Notes under the pieces: model-generated
What the model was told of the DNA's origin: nothing
What the model saw: only the letters and a program-made list of their open reading frames with translations
Databases searched by the model: none
Source: JAISXK01 sp031549625
GTDB lineage: Bacteria > Bacillota > Clostridia > Christensenellales > CAG-138
DNA: 13,845 bases
NCBI GenBank assembly: GCA_031549625.1
Contig: JAVBPK010000142.1
Span: 1-13,845 of the forward strand
Reading direction: 5' to 3'
Shown: piece after piece, positions 1 through 6,466 of the stretch
Numbering within the stretch: position 1 is the stretch's first letter
How the letters are laid out: every line of letters starts with the position of its first letter
Program-made: the position numbers and the translations under genes

Positions 1-122
1 AATAGGGCGCGAAAATCCGAATGATCTTTGAGCAAGCTCATATTCAGGAGCAGTATGTTGCCGTTACTAAGCTCCACATCGATCATATTCGAGTCCAGAG
101 CACCTACGCGAACAATACGCAT
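1..122 (-). CDS. DUF2442-like small protein, N-terminal fragment (cut by window edge)
   Basis: An open frame on the minus strand runs off the left edge after 40 codons. The preferred ATG at 122 has GAGG six bases upstream. An in-frame ATG at 155 would add 11 residues but lacks a ribosome binding site. The visible protein starts MRIVRVGALDSN and continues with VELSNGNILLLNMSLLKD and FRAL. An early beta strand, a LSNG turn, a second hydrophobic strand and a D..F..L ending resemble the compact DUF2442 family, whose function is unknown. It is transcribed away from the response regulator at 292. The family assignment is from memory of the pattern and is moderate at best; that the frame is a gene is more certain than its name. 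Confidence 0.45.
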   Translation of the reverse strand, partial: MRIVRVGALDSNMIDVELSNGNILLLNMSLLKDHSDFRAL

Positions 123-186
123 CATATGCCTCGCTATGGAAGTTGATGCTTTCATACTACAGCAAAGGGCAGTGGTTATGGAGATT

Positions 187-202
187 GTATAGAAACCTAT
201 AC
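187..202. repeat. Perfect inverted repeat upstream of the left response regulator
   Basis: GTATAG (187-192) and CTATAC (197-202) are exact reverse complements around an AAAC spacer. The dyad ends seven bases before a predicted -35 box at 210, a usual place for an activator or autoregulatory site. No binding protein can be named from the sequence. Confidence 0.45.
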
Positions 203-209
203 CGATGTT

Positions 210-238
210 TTGTATTGGAGTGAAAACAAAACTATGAT
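210..238 (+). promoter_or_regulatory. Predicted sigma-A promoter of the left response regulator
   Basis: TTGTAT (210-215) and TATGAT (233-238) are separated by exactly 17 bases, and the sequence between and after them is AT-rich. The likely start of transcription is near 245, leaving a leader of about 45 bases before the TTG start at 292. Confidence 0.55.
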
Positions 239-291
239 AAAATAAATGAGATTTACATGAGTAAGTACACAAGCGAAGGGCGGATGGGCTT

Positions 292-972
292 TTGAAGCAG
301 GCACGCATTCTGCTGATCGAAGACGAGACAGACATTTTATCTCTTAACACAAGGCATTTGAGAGCACAGGGCTTTGAGGTCCTGACGGCGGAGACGCTCG
401 CCGCAGCGAGAGCGATCGTCTATGAACAGCCACCCGACCTGTTTATCTTGGATGTGCAGCTGCCCGACGGCTCGGGTTTTGATTTTTGCGCGGAAATGCG
501 CGGAATCACCACCGCGCCGATCATCTACTTGACTTGCCTGGATGCGGAAAGCGACGAGATCAAGGGGCTGACCAGCGGCGGCGACGATTATATCACGAAG
601 CCGTACAGCCTGGACGTGCTCTGCGCCAGGGTGATGACCATGCTGCGCCGCTCCGATTCCTTCGGGCGCATTGAGCTGCCGCCGCTCTACATCGATTTGC
701 AGCTTGGCCGCGCGACGCTTTCGGGCGCGGAGTTGCCGCTGTCTCCGAAGGAGCTTCATCTGCTCGCGTTTCTGGCGGGCAACGCAGGCCGGGCATTTGC
801 TCCCGAAGAATTGTATCAAATCGTATGGGGCAACACCGCGGGAACGCCTGTGAACACGGTCAAGATGCACATTTCAAATATTCGGCAGAAGCTCCGGCTC
901 GACGACGCAAGCGCGTTCGAACTAAGCCTCACCCCCGATAGAAAATACCGTTTTCAAAAAGTCAGCTTTTGA
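292..972 (+). CDS. OmpR/PhoB-family response regulator (left two-component system)
   Basis: This is a 226-residue DNA-binding response regulator. Residues 4-120 form a receiver domain with the acidic pair E10/D11, phosphoacceptor D54 (in FILDVQLPDG), switch residue T81 and conserved K103 (in TKPY). Residues 128-226 form a winged helix of the PhoB type (LSPKELHLLAF, then ELYQIVWG), with a recognition helix around 187-201 (NTVKMHISNIRQKL). The TTG start is chosen because GAAGGG lies about 11 bases upstream and the receiver begins at once; the nearby ATG at 284 stops after three codons. Its 3' end overlaps by 11 bp the end of the oppositely transcribed sensor kinase, its likely partner. The wing lacks the usual RGxGY motif and ends LTPDRKYRF, a mild departure. 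Its targets may include itself and the reductase at 4518; this is inference. Confidence 0.93.
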   Translation: MKQARILLIEDETDILSLNTRHLRAQGFEVLTAETLAAARAIVYEQPPDLFILDVQLPDGSGFDFCAEMRGITTAPIIYLTCLDAESDEIKGLTSGGDDYITKPYSLDVLCARVMTMLRRSDSFGRIELPPLYIDLQLGRATLSGAELPLSPKELHLLAFLAGNAGRAFAPEELYQIVWGNTAGTPVNTVKMHISNIRQKLRLDDASAFELSLTPDRKYRFQKVSF

Positions 973-2962
973 CGGGCAGCGTAAACCGCACGGTCGTGCC
1001 CTTACCCAATTCGCTTTCGATCCAAATGGTTCCGCCCTGTGCTTCGATGATGTGCTTCGAGATATACAGGCCGAGTCCCGTGCCGGTTTCACGGTTTCCT
1101 TTCCGCCCATTTTTATCCGTTTGTGTTTGATAGCGCTCGAACAGCATCGCCATGCGTGCGGGTGGAATACCGGCCCCCGTGTCGGCGACGGATACTTCCG
1201 CAAAGCCGTCCTTCTCGGATAAGGCGATTTCGATTTTGCCGTCACGGGTGTGCCGTGCCGCGTTTGCTATCAGATTGACCAAAACCTGTGTAACGCGGGA
1301 GGGGTCGCAAAGCACAGTCGGATTTGCGCAATCTCTTGCCAGCGTCAGCCTGTTGTTTCCTTTGGAAAATACGGGGTAGAAGGTGGAGATCGTGTCCTGC
1401 ACGATGCCCGTAAGGGAGCATGGCCGGATATCGAAGCTCATGCGCCCCTCGTCGACACGGCTCGCGTCGAGAATCTGCGAAACCATCAGCCCCAGGCGCT
1501 CGGCCTCGGATGAAATCAGCTTCATGCTGCGCTCCATTTTTAGATCGCCGTGCGCGGCCTTTCCGCTCTCCTGCGCATAGCCGGAAATAACGGTCAGCGG
1601 CGTTTTCAGCTCATGGGCGATATTCGCCAAAAACTCGGTTTTCAACTGGTTGATCCGCTCGAGCTGAGTAACCTCAAGAGCTTTGAGCCGCTCAGCCTCC
1701 CTTGCGCTATCGGCGGCTCTATGGTTGCCGATAAAAAGGCTGAGCATCTGGGCGAGCACCAGCACGATCATGGCAGGTTCAGTCGTGTCGATCCCCGGAA
1801 GACCCCAGAGGCTATCGAAGTTGTTGTAACGCAGCATGTAATAAAGGGCGGCCAATACAAAGAGGATCAGCCCGTAAAGCGAGACATACTGCTCCGGCGT
1901 GGGGTTCCGGAGCTTGCGGATTAGGCAATACGAGACCCAAACCACGGCGACGAACATCACAACCTGATAATACTGCATCAACCACGTGTGGATGCGCGGA
2001 TCGATGCACGCGATCAGCGCTGCATAGATGAAGGAAATACCGGCGATGGCATATTTCATGAAGCCTTGGAATACGTTCGGATAGACGTCGTTCAAGTACA
2101 GCACCAGAAACCCGGTCATTAGCGGAAAGCCCATGCATTCGAAAGCAAACGACAGATTGCCGCTGATAAATGGAAAAACCTCCGCTAGCTCGTCGAATTG
2201 CCCGACTCCGCCGTAGCGTAGGCCAATGGCAAGGCACGCAAGACAGAACCAGAGATTTTGCTTCGCTTTCGGGCGGGCGATGAACATGAGCAACAGCAGG
2301 ACGGAAGCGCCAAACAGCGCGCCAATAACCAGGTACGTCACCTTGTTCTCTTCCCAGGGGTATGGGTACACGGTTTCGGGATGACTGACCCAGAAGGGGA
2401 GCAGCCCCGCCCGGTCGTCCCAAAGATTGAATACCGCGGTGTGCGCCACGACCTCGATCTTGCCGTCAACCGGTGTAATGTAGCAGTCGATCACCCGCTC
2501 CCGCGTCTCGGTATCCCTCCAGGAATAGCCTGGATTGCCGTTTTGCGCATACAGCTCGCCATTGATATAGATTCTCGCGGCAGCGGCACTCGTCTTGAGG
2601 CGATAGGTTCTCTCTTCCGGCAGGAGGATGGTGAGCCGCTGGGTCAGATAGTCCGCCGTGACTCCCCTTTTTTCATCCAAGATGACGGGCGTAGCCCCCT
2701 CGATCTGATCGGGCAGCAGATACGCGTTTGGATAGTATACGGAGGTGTGCTGCAACACGCAGATTTGGTCGTCCATGTTCGCCCTCCGCAGGTCGTAAAC
2801 GCCATTCGCGTCATTGAAGGACTCGAATTTATCGACCGTGTAGGTTGTAACGCGAATGGGGTGGCTGGTGATGGCGGCCGCAGCACAGAACGTAACAAGG
2901 ATCGAAAGGAGCATCATTGTGAATCGATTCTTGCATAGGCGTGAAGCAAATCTCTTTATCAT
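962..2962 (-). CDS. Membrane sensor histidine kinase with polytopic sensor domain (left system)
   Basis: From the ATG at 2962 the protein has 666 residues; AGGCGG lies five bases upstream. The frame stays open to a TTG at 3190, but that codon has no ribosome binding site and would place 76 residues before the first membrane helix. Layout: helix 1 at about 15-32; an outside domain at 33-207 with an all-beta look; a block of about seven hydrophobic helices at 208-413, resembling 7TMR-DISM sensors; a short linker helix; then HisKA with H450 (NIAHELKTPL). The ATPase domain has N563/N567 (VNLIANAARH), the G1 box DTGAGIP (594-600) and the G2 box GTGLGL (627-632). All catalytic motifs are intact. 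It converges on the regulator at 292 with 11 bp of overlap. The architecture suggests sensing outside the membrane or within it; the ligand is unknown. Confidence 0.92.
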   Translation of the reverse strand: MIKRFASRLCKNRFTMMLLSILVTFCAAAAITSHPIRVTTYTVDKFESFNDANGVYDLRRANMDDQICVLQHTSVYYPNAYLLPDQIEGATPVILDEKRGVTADYLTQRLTILLPEERTYRLKTSAAAARIYINGELYAQNGNPGYSWRDTETRERVIDCYITPVDGKIEVVAHTAVFNLWDDRAGLLPFWVSHPETVYPYPWEENKVTYLVIGALFGASVLLLLMFIARPKAKQNLWFCLACLAIGLRYGGVGQFDELAEVFPFISGNLSFAFECMGFPLMTGFLVLYLNDVYPNVFQGFMKYAIAGISFIYAALIACIDPRIHTWLMQYYQVVMFVAVVWVSYCLIRKLRNPTPEQYVSLYGLILFVLAALYYMLRYNNFDSLWGLPGIDTTEPAMIVLVLAQMLSLFIGNHRAADSAREAERLKALEVTQLERINQLKTEFLANIAHELKTPLTVISGYAQESGKAAHGDLKMERSMKLISSEAERLGLMVSQILDASRVDEGRMSFDIRPCSLTGIVQDTISTFYPVFSKGNNRLTLARDCANPTVLCDPSRVTQVLVNLIANAARHTRDGKIEIALSEKDGFAEVSVADTGAGIPPARMAMLFERYQTQTDKNGRKGNRETGTGLGLYISKHIIEAQGGTIWIESELGKGTTVRFTLPVKS

Positions 2963-3220
2963 GGGCCGCCTGCTTTCCGGTGCGTTTTGTAGCAGTTGAT
3001 TTTGGGTCGTCGCCGCGTCATCATCAGCCGGCCTTTTCAAACTGCTTATCACTGAATAGGCGCGTTGCAAGCGCATATATTCGCTTATCCTTAATGCGTG
3101 AAAGAGCTTATACAACAACATCACGAAGATTTTCGTTATCAGAGTTAATAAGGGATAACAATAGTTCAATATCAAGAGGAAAATCGGCAAACAGGTGACA
3201 TATATTTCTTTTCTGCCCCT
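2963..3220 (-). promoter_or_regulatory. Upstream region of the left sensor kinase
   Basis: This spacer lies between the unrecognised gene at 3221 and the kinase start at 2962. Read on the minus strand, TTTCAC (3103-3098) and TATATG (3079-3074) are 18 bases apart and may be a promoter, though neither box is close to consensus. Further upstream GTTATC (3135-3140) and GATAAC (3154-3159) form an inverted repeat with a 13-base spacer. The kinase frame stays open through most of this stretch, but the translated sequence is not family-like. Nothing else is recognisable. Confidence 0.3.
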
Positions 3221-3667
3221 TTATAGTTCACGCCACAAAAGTTTCTCGGCTACAATAAATGATGTGTCAGGCTCTTGCAATACCTTTCTGTTGAGAACGT
3301 TCTTTGGATCAAACCCGACATTGTCGGCCCAGACAATTAAATCATCATCCAAGCCGGGGATTAAGTCTTTATGTATAGCAAGATAGCAGTCAGAAATGTC
3401 ACAAAAATAATTCTGCTGCCAACCAACTATGTTCATTTTTCTCATGCCTACAAAACGTAATTCAATGGTTATTGGAAGCCCTTGTCTTTGAAAAACTACA
3501 TCAACTATCCTATCTTTTGCTTCACCAGAAAACATGGCTCGTTTGTCATTGACTCCTGCGCCGCTTAAATATTTAAGCTCTTTAATGCAAGAATCATGAA
3601 AGCCGCCATAAAAACTTTGCAAGGTATTTATATCTTCCGCATTTACTATTTCATGCCAACCGCTCAT
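3221..3667 (-). CDS. Unrecognised 148-residue protein
   Basis: I do not recognise a named family. The ATG at 3667 is preferred over an upstream in-frame start at 3730 because AGGCGGTG lies just before it and the first residues then read MSGWHEIVNAED. The protein is soluble, with no signal peptide or membrane helix. It has a charged alpha/beta pattern with the segment FYGGFHDSCIKELKYL near the N-terminus, then VVFQRQGLPITIELRF and CDISDCYLAIHKDLI, and an acidic patch LDDDLIVWADNVGFD. The pattern recalls small orphan proteins seen singly in clostridial genomes, some of which are immunity-like, but that is only an impression. Its start overlaps the stop of a possible small membrane ORF (ATGA at 3664-3667). 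Its DNA is more AT-rich than the flanking kinase and reductase genes, which fits acquired DNA. Confidence 0.7.
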   Translation of the reverse strand: MSGWHEIVNAEDINTLQSFYGGFHDSCIKELKYLSGAGVNDKRAMFSGEAKDRIVDVVFQRQGLPITIELRFVGMRKMNIVGWQQNYFCDISDCYLAIHKDLIPGLDDDLIVWADNVGFDPKNVLNRKVLQEPDTSFIVAEKLLWREL

Positions 3668-3858
3668 ACAACACCGCCTAAATACATCACGAACACCACC
3701 AACAGCGGCAAAGCCCGCGGCAGCGCCCACGCGACACCTTTGCCAGCTTGCTGGAAAGTGTCAGAGTGGGTCACACGCTTAGGATAAGCGGGTGAAACGT
3801 CCCCTGTCCCTGTCGTGTATACGATAATAGAATAGCATAAAAACGTAAATATTGCCAT
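3664..3858 (-). CDS. Possible 64-residue membrane ORF, translationally coupled to the next gene
   Basis: Starting at the ATG at 3858, the frame gives two hydrophobic stretches: IFTFLCYSIIVY near the N-terminus and LPLLVVFVMYLGGVV at the very C-terminus. The stop codon overlaps the start of the 148-residue gene as ATGA, and the ribosome site of that gene (AGGCGGTG) lies inside this ORF, which is typical of coupled genes. Against it, the ATG has only a distant AGAAGGG, there is no known family, and the middle crosses a CCCCTGTCCCTGT-like stretch that may be intergenic repeat. The open frame continues upstream into the terminator and the AAA ATPase remnant, but there it is antisense shadow. It may be chance. 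Confidence 0.3.
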   Translation of the reverse strand: MAIFTFLCYSIIVYTTGTGDVSPAYPKRVTHSDTFQQAGKGVAWALPRALPLLVVFVMYLGGVV

Positions 3859-3869
3859 AATGATAATCC

Positions 3870-3910
3870 AAGCCCTTCTGCGGTCAGACGTCGCCGCCGA
3901 GGGGCTTTTT
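3870..3910 (+). terminator. Rho-independent terminator reading rightward
   Basis: AAGCCCTTCTGCGG (3870-3883) pairs with the arm at 3891-3907, ending GGGGCTT, with one mismatch and one wobble around a short loop, and runs directly into TTTTT (3906-3910). No intact plus-strand gene lies upstream now, so it probably ended a gene that has been lost, or belongs to the leader of the AAA ATPase remnant 34 bases further on. Confidence 0.65.
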
Positions 3911-3920
3911 CTATAGAAAA
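3907..3920. repeat. 14-bp perfect palindrome
   Basis: TTTTCTATAGAAAA is its own reverse complement. It sits on the T-tract of the terminator and 24 bases before the ATG of the AAA ATPase remnant, so it could be an operator of that gene. It is AT-rich, so part of the match is cheap. Confidence 0.4.
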
Positions 3921-3943
3921 CTAAAACAGAAAAGGAGATTTTT

Positions 3944-4276
3944 ATGGCAGACCAGAAAGAAGAACTGAAACTAATCCGTATGCATGAGGTCGAGGCCACT
4001 GGGATAAGCTGGCTGTGGTATCCGTATATCCCGTTCAGAAAAATCACGGTAGTCCAGGGCGATCCCGGCGACGGGAAAACAACGATGGTGCTGGCAATCG
4101 CCGCCGCCATTACAACAGGCGCGGCCTTGCCCGAAAGTTTCATTGCATTTTTCCTACTCGCGCTTAACAAATTCCATGCTGATGGTTTCATGCAGCAGGT
4201 GTGCAGCCCGCAAGACAAGAACCCTGGTTTTGACCAAAGTATTCAAATCACGCATTCCAGCCAGCCGCTATTCTAA
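3944..4276 (+). pseudogene. Truncated AAA-family ATPase (RepA/AAA_25-like) of a mobile element
   Basis: A strong ribosome site (AAAAGGAG) precedes the ATG. The first ~65 residues are convincing: a MADQKEELKLIRM lead, then WLWYPYIPF and a Walker A loop GDPGDGKTT (39-47), followed by MVLAIAAAITTGAALPES. This matches the N-terminus of AAA_25-type ATPases common in clostridial integrative elements and prophages, which are normally several hundred residues long. After residue 65 (about base 4138) the frame continues for 45 residues of unrelated sequence and stops. Walker B and the rest of the RecA-like core are absent. The protein cannot hydrolyse ATP as it stands. The sequence after the break (4139-4290) was not recognised. 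No integrase, relaxase or attachment site is visible nearby, so the element itself is gone. Confidence 0.75.
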
Positions 4277-4340
4277 ATTCATTCCTTCCTCGCTTTCGAG
4301 TTATAAAAAAATCCAATAATGGCAATTAGACCATAAAGAA

Positions 4341-4356
4341 ATGTATATTAATACAT
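4341..4356. repeat. Perfect inverted repeat in the reductase upstream region
   Basis: ATGTAT (4341-4346) and ATACAT (4351-4356) are exact reverse complements around ATTA. The dyad lies about 53 bases before the tandem repeats at 4409, in otherwise featureless AT-rich DNA between the ATPase remnant and the reductase. It may be a second regulatory site. Confidence 0.35.
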
Positions 4357-4408
4357 AATTAGCACAAAATCTCACTGGAATTTGTTCACGTCATGGCTTC
4401 TTCGTTAC

Positions 4409-4455
4409 ATCTTTATCCTATCTTTATCTTCACTGTGCCCAACGTACGTTACAAT
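4409..4455 (+). promoter_or_regulatory. Candidate activator-dependent promoter of the reductase with tandem 11-bp-period repeats
   Basis: ATCTTTATC occurs twice, at 4409-4417 and 4420-4428, 11 bases apart. The second copy touches a poor -35 (TCTTCA, 4427-4432), followed 17 bases later by a good -10 (TACAAT, 4450-4455). Direct repeats with one helical turn between them, overlapping or next to the -35, are the hallmark of sites for PhoB/OmpR-family activators. Two such regulators are encoded in this window. The palindrome AACGTACGTT (4441-4450) lies in the spacer. Transcription would start near 4462, and GGGA/TCCC (4463-4474) could form a tiny hairpin in the leader. Confidence 0.5.
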
Positions 4456-4517
4456 ATTAACAGGGAGTGATCCCATTCATTTCTCTATCCATACTACAGT
4501 TTTAGGAGGGTATAACA

Positions 4518-6323
4518 TTGGTAACTAAACGTATTGTTGCACTGCTGCTCTGCCTGGCGATGCTCGCGTCCTTGGCGGCGTGCGCTCCGGCCAACGACCC
4601 CGCGCCTTCGCCGTCGGCGGCGCAGTCTCCCAGCGCGGTGGCACCCAGCGCTGCCCCCAGCGCGCAGCCCGCCGGGCTGAACTTCACGCCCGGCACGTAT
4701 ACGGCGCAAACGAGCGGCCGCAACGGCAAGCTGGAGCTTTCGGTCACGGTGGACGCTTCGAGCATTACCGAAGTGAAAGTGGTTAGCCACAGTGAAACGG
4801 CTACGCTTTCGGACGCGCCGGTCAACCAAATCCCGGCGGAAATAGTAAAGTACCAAACGCTCGACGTTGACGCCGTGTCCGGCGCGACGCTGACGAGCTA
4901 CGCGGTGCTGCGCGCGGCAGAAGACGCGCTGGTGCAGGCGGGAGGCGACGCCAACCTTTTAAAGCAGCCGGTTGAGAAGGAAAAGACCGTACACGCCGAC
5001 ACCGCGGTGGACATCGTGGTGGTGGGCGCGGGCGCCGCGGGCATGACGGCGGCTATCCGCGCTGCGGAAGCGGGCAAAAAGGTGCTGGTCGTTGAAAAGC
5101 AGGGCTTTTTAGGCGGCGGCGACTCTATGTTTTCCTCCACGTCCCTGCGCGCGGGCGGCTCGCGCTTCCAAACCGAAGCCGATCAAAGCACCGAGGCGTT
5201 CTATAAGTATCTCGAGGCGCAGGCGCTTAAGTATCGCCCCGACGAGTGCGACCTCGAGGCCGTGAAGATCTACGCGGATCGCAGCGGCGAAATCGTCAAC
5301 TGGCTGAGCGATATCGGCGTTCCGTACGGCAGCGTGGACAAGGGCAGCTTCGGCGTGAAGACCACCGACGGCAGCGCCCCCGGCACGCACAACATCCGCG
5401 CGATGGCTGCGCGTATGGCCGAGCTGAACATCGAATCGCGCGTGAACACCAAGGCCACCGAGATTTTGATGAAGGATGGCAAGGCCATAGGCGTGGCGGT
5501 GGAAGACAAGAACGGCAAATACAACATAACCGCCAAGGCGACGATCATCTGCACCGGCGGGTATTCCAACAACCTCGACCTCGTGGCCAAGTACGCGCCC
5601 GACTGGCTCAACCGTCCCACGACCGGCGCGCCCTCCTGCACGGGCGACGGCATCCTCATGGCCGAGGCCATAGGCGCCAAGATAACCAACATGGATCAGG
5701 TAAAGGCCAATGCGCTGTGCTATGTGCTGGGCGGCACCGGCATTTCACTCACGGCGATCACCGATTACGCGGTGCTGGTCAACCATGAGGGCAAGCGCTT
5801 TATGAACGAGCGCGGCGGCACGGTTATTTCGCGCGCCGAGGCTCTGATGAAGCAGACCAAAAACGAGGCCTACGCCATTTTCGACGAGACGGTGATCGAA
5901 AAGCTTAAGCTCATCAAGGGCTATAACGATTCGGGCTACTTCATCGTGGCCGATACGCTCGAAGAGCTGGTCACCAAGCTGGATGTGGATAAGGACGCTT
6001 TCCTCAAGACGATGGCGGACTACACCGAAGCCGGAAAAACCGGCCTTGACGCCGAGTTCGACAAGGAGATTTTCGACCCAATCGACACGCCCAAGTACTA
6101 CGCGGCACTGGTAACGCCTTCGATGCAGAGCACGTACGGCGGTATCACGACCGACCATTCCACGCACGTGGTGGACACGAACGATAAAGTGATTCCTGGC
6201 CTGTACGCGGCGGGCGCGACTTCAGGCCACAGCTGCTGCGGCGGCGAAGTGGGCGCGGCGCTGATCGTCGCGTTTGTGTACGGCGAAATCGCCGGGCAGA
6301 CGGCGGCGGCGGAAATCGGCTAA
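4518..6323 (+). CDS. Secreted lipoprotein flavin reductase: FMN-binding domain fused to FAD_binding_2 reductase
   Basis: This 601-residue protein starts at TTG with AGGAGGG seven bases upstream. Residues 1-22 are a lipoprotein signal (hydrophobic stretch, lipobox SLAAC, acylated C22), then a Pro/Ala/Ser linker to about 53. Residues 55-140 are an FMN_bind domain with DAVSGAT (118-124), the motif where ApbE attaches FMN covalently. Residues 164-600 are a flavocytochrome c-type reductase domain: FAD loop VGAGAAGMTAA (169-179), VVEKQGFLGGG, and a C-terminal FAD loop GLYAAGATSG (561-570). There are no CxxCH haem sites, so electrons probably enter through the bound FMN from a membrane flavin relay, as proposed for Listeria fumarate reductase. 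Where fumarate reductases have HPT, H-x-x-GG and NRLGG, this protein has KANAL, QSTYGG and SCCGGE. The substrate is therefore probably not fumarate, and the gene should not be called frdA. The family includes urocanate and cinnamate-type reductases. Two sensor systems flank it. Confidence 0.9.
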   Translation: MVTKRIVALLLCLAMLASLAACAPANDPAPSPSAAQSPSAVAPSAAPSAQPAGLNFTPGTYTAQTSGRNGKLELSVTVDASSITEVKVVSHSETATLSDAPVNQIPAEIVKYQTLDVDAVSGATLTSYAVLRAAEDALVQAGGDANLLKQPVEKEKTVHADTAVDIVVVGAGAAGMTAAIRAAEAGKKVLVVEKQGFLGGGDSMFSSTSLRAGGSRFQTEADQSTEAFYKYLEAQALKYRPDECDLEAVKIYADRSGEIVNWLSDIGVPYGSVDKGSFGVKTTDGSAPGTHNIRAMAARMAELNIESRVNTKATEILMKDGKAIGVAVEDKNGKYNITAKATIICTGGYSNNLDLVAKYAPDWLNRPTTGAPSCTGDGILMAEAIGAKITNMDQVKANALCYVLGGTGISLTAITDYAVLVNHEGKRFMNERGGTVISRAEALMKQTKNEAYAIFDETVIEKLKLIKGYNDSGYFIVADTLEELVTKLDVDKDAFLKTMADYTEAGKTGLDAEFDKEIFDPIDTPKYYAALVTPSMQSTYGGITTDHSTHVVDTNDKVIPGLYAAGATSGHSCCGGEVGAALIVAFVYGEIAGQTAAAEIG

Positions 6324-6351
6324 CGCTTATCGGACGCAAGGCAATACAAAT

Positions 6352-6389
6352 GAGGGCGGTTCCTGCTCAGGGGGCCGCTCTTAGTTTTT
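6352..6389 (+). terminator. Rho-independent terminator after the reductase
   Basis: GAGGGCGGTTCC (6352-6363) pairs with the arm at 6371-6382, ending GGGGCCGCTCTT, as a 12-bp stem with several G-U pairs; TTTTT follows at 6385-6389. It is 28 bases past the reductase stop. It could also slow transcription of the kinase that ends at 6467 on the other strand, though the reverse side has only a weak T-run. Confidence 0.7.
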
Positions 6390-6466
6390 GGCTATTTGCA
6401 CGTAACGCGCAAAGTATATGATTATAGGAGTATGGGCTAATGTATGTCCGTACAGCGCCAGCACTT

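Noticed and set aside
185..215. TTGTAT direct repeat (185-190 and 210-215) as a regulator site
   Set aside because: The 25-base period does not fit the 11- or 22-base period expected for OmpR-type sites, and one copy is the -35 itself.
2258..2938. 226-codon plus-strand frame opposite the left kinase
   Set aside because: Lies wholly inside a kinase gene with clear domains; no ribosome site and no family resemblance.
2963..3190. N-terminal extension of the left kinase to a TTG at 3190
   Set aside because: No ribosome site at the TTG, while the ATG at 2962 has AGGCGG at good spacing and is followed directly by the first membrane helix.
3790..3815. CCCCTGTCCCTGTC-like stretch resembling REP or IS200-associated repeats
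   Set aside because: Only one partial copy is in the window and no transposase is near, so it cannot be supported as a repeat element.
3859..4218. Long minus-strand frame upstream of the possible membrane ORF
   Set aside because: It is antisense to the ATPase remnant and to the terminator stem, and reads as low-complexity shadow.
5270..6167. Several long minus-strand frames opposite the reductase
   Set aside because: Shadows produced by GC-biased third positions of the reductase gene.
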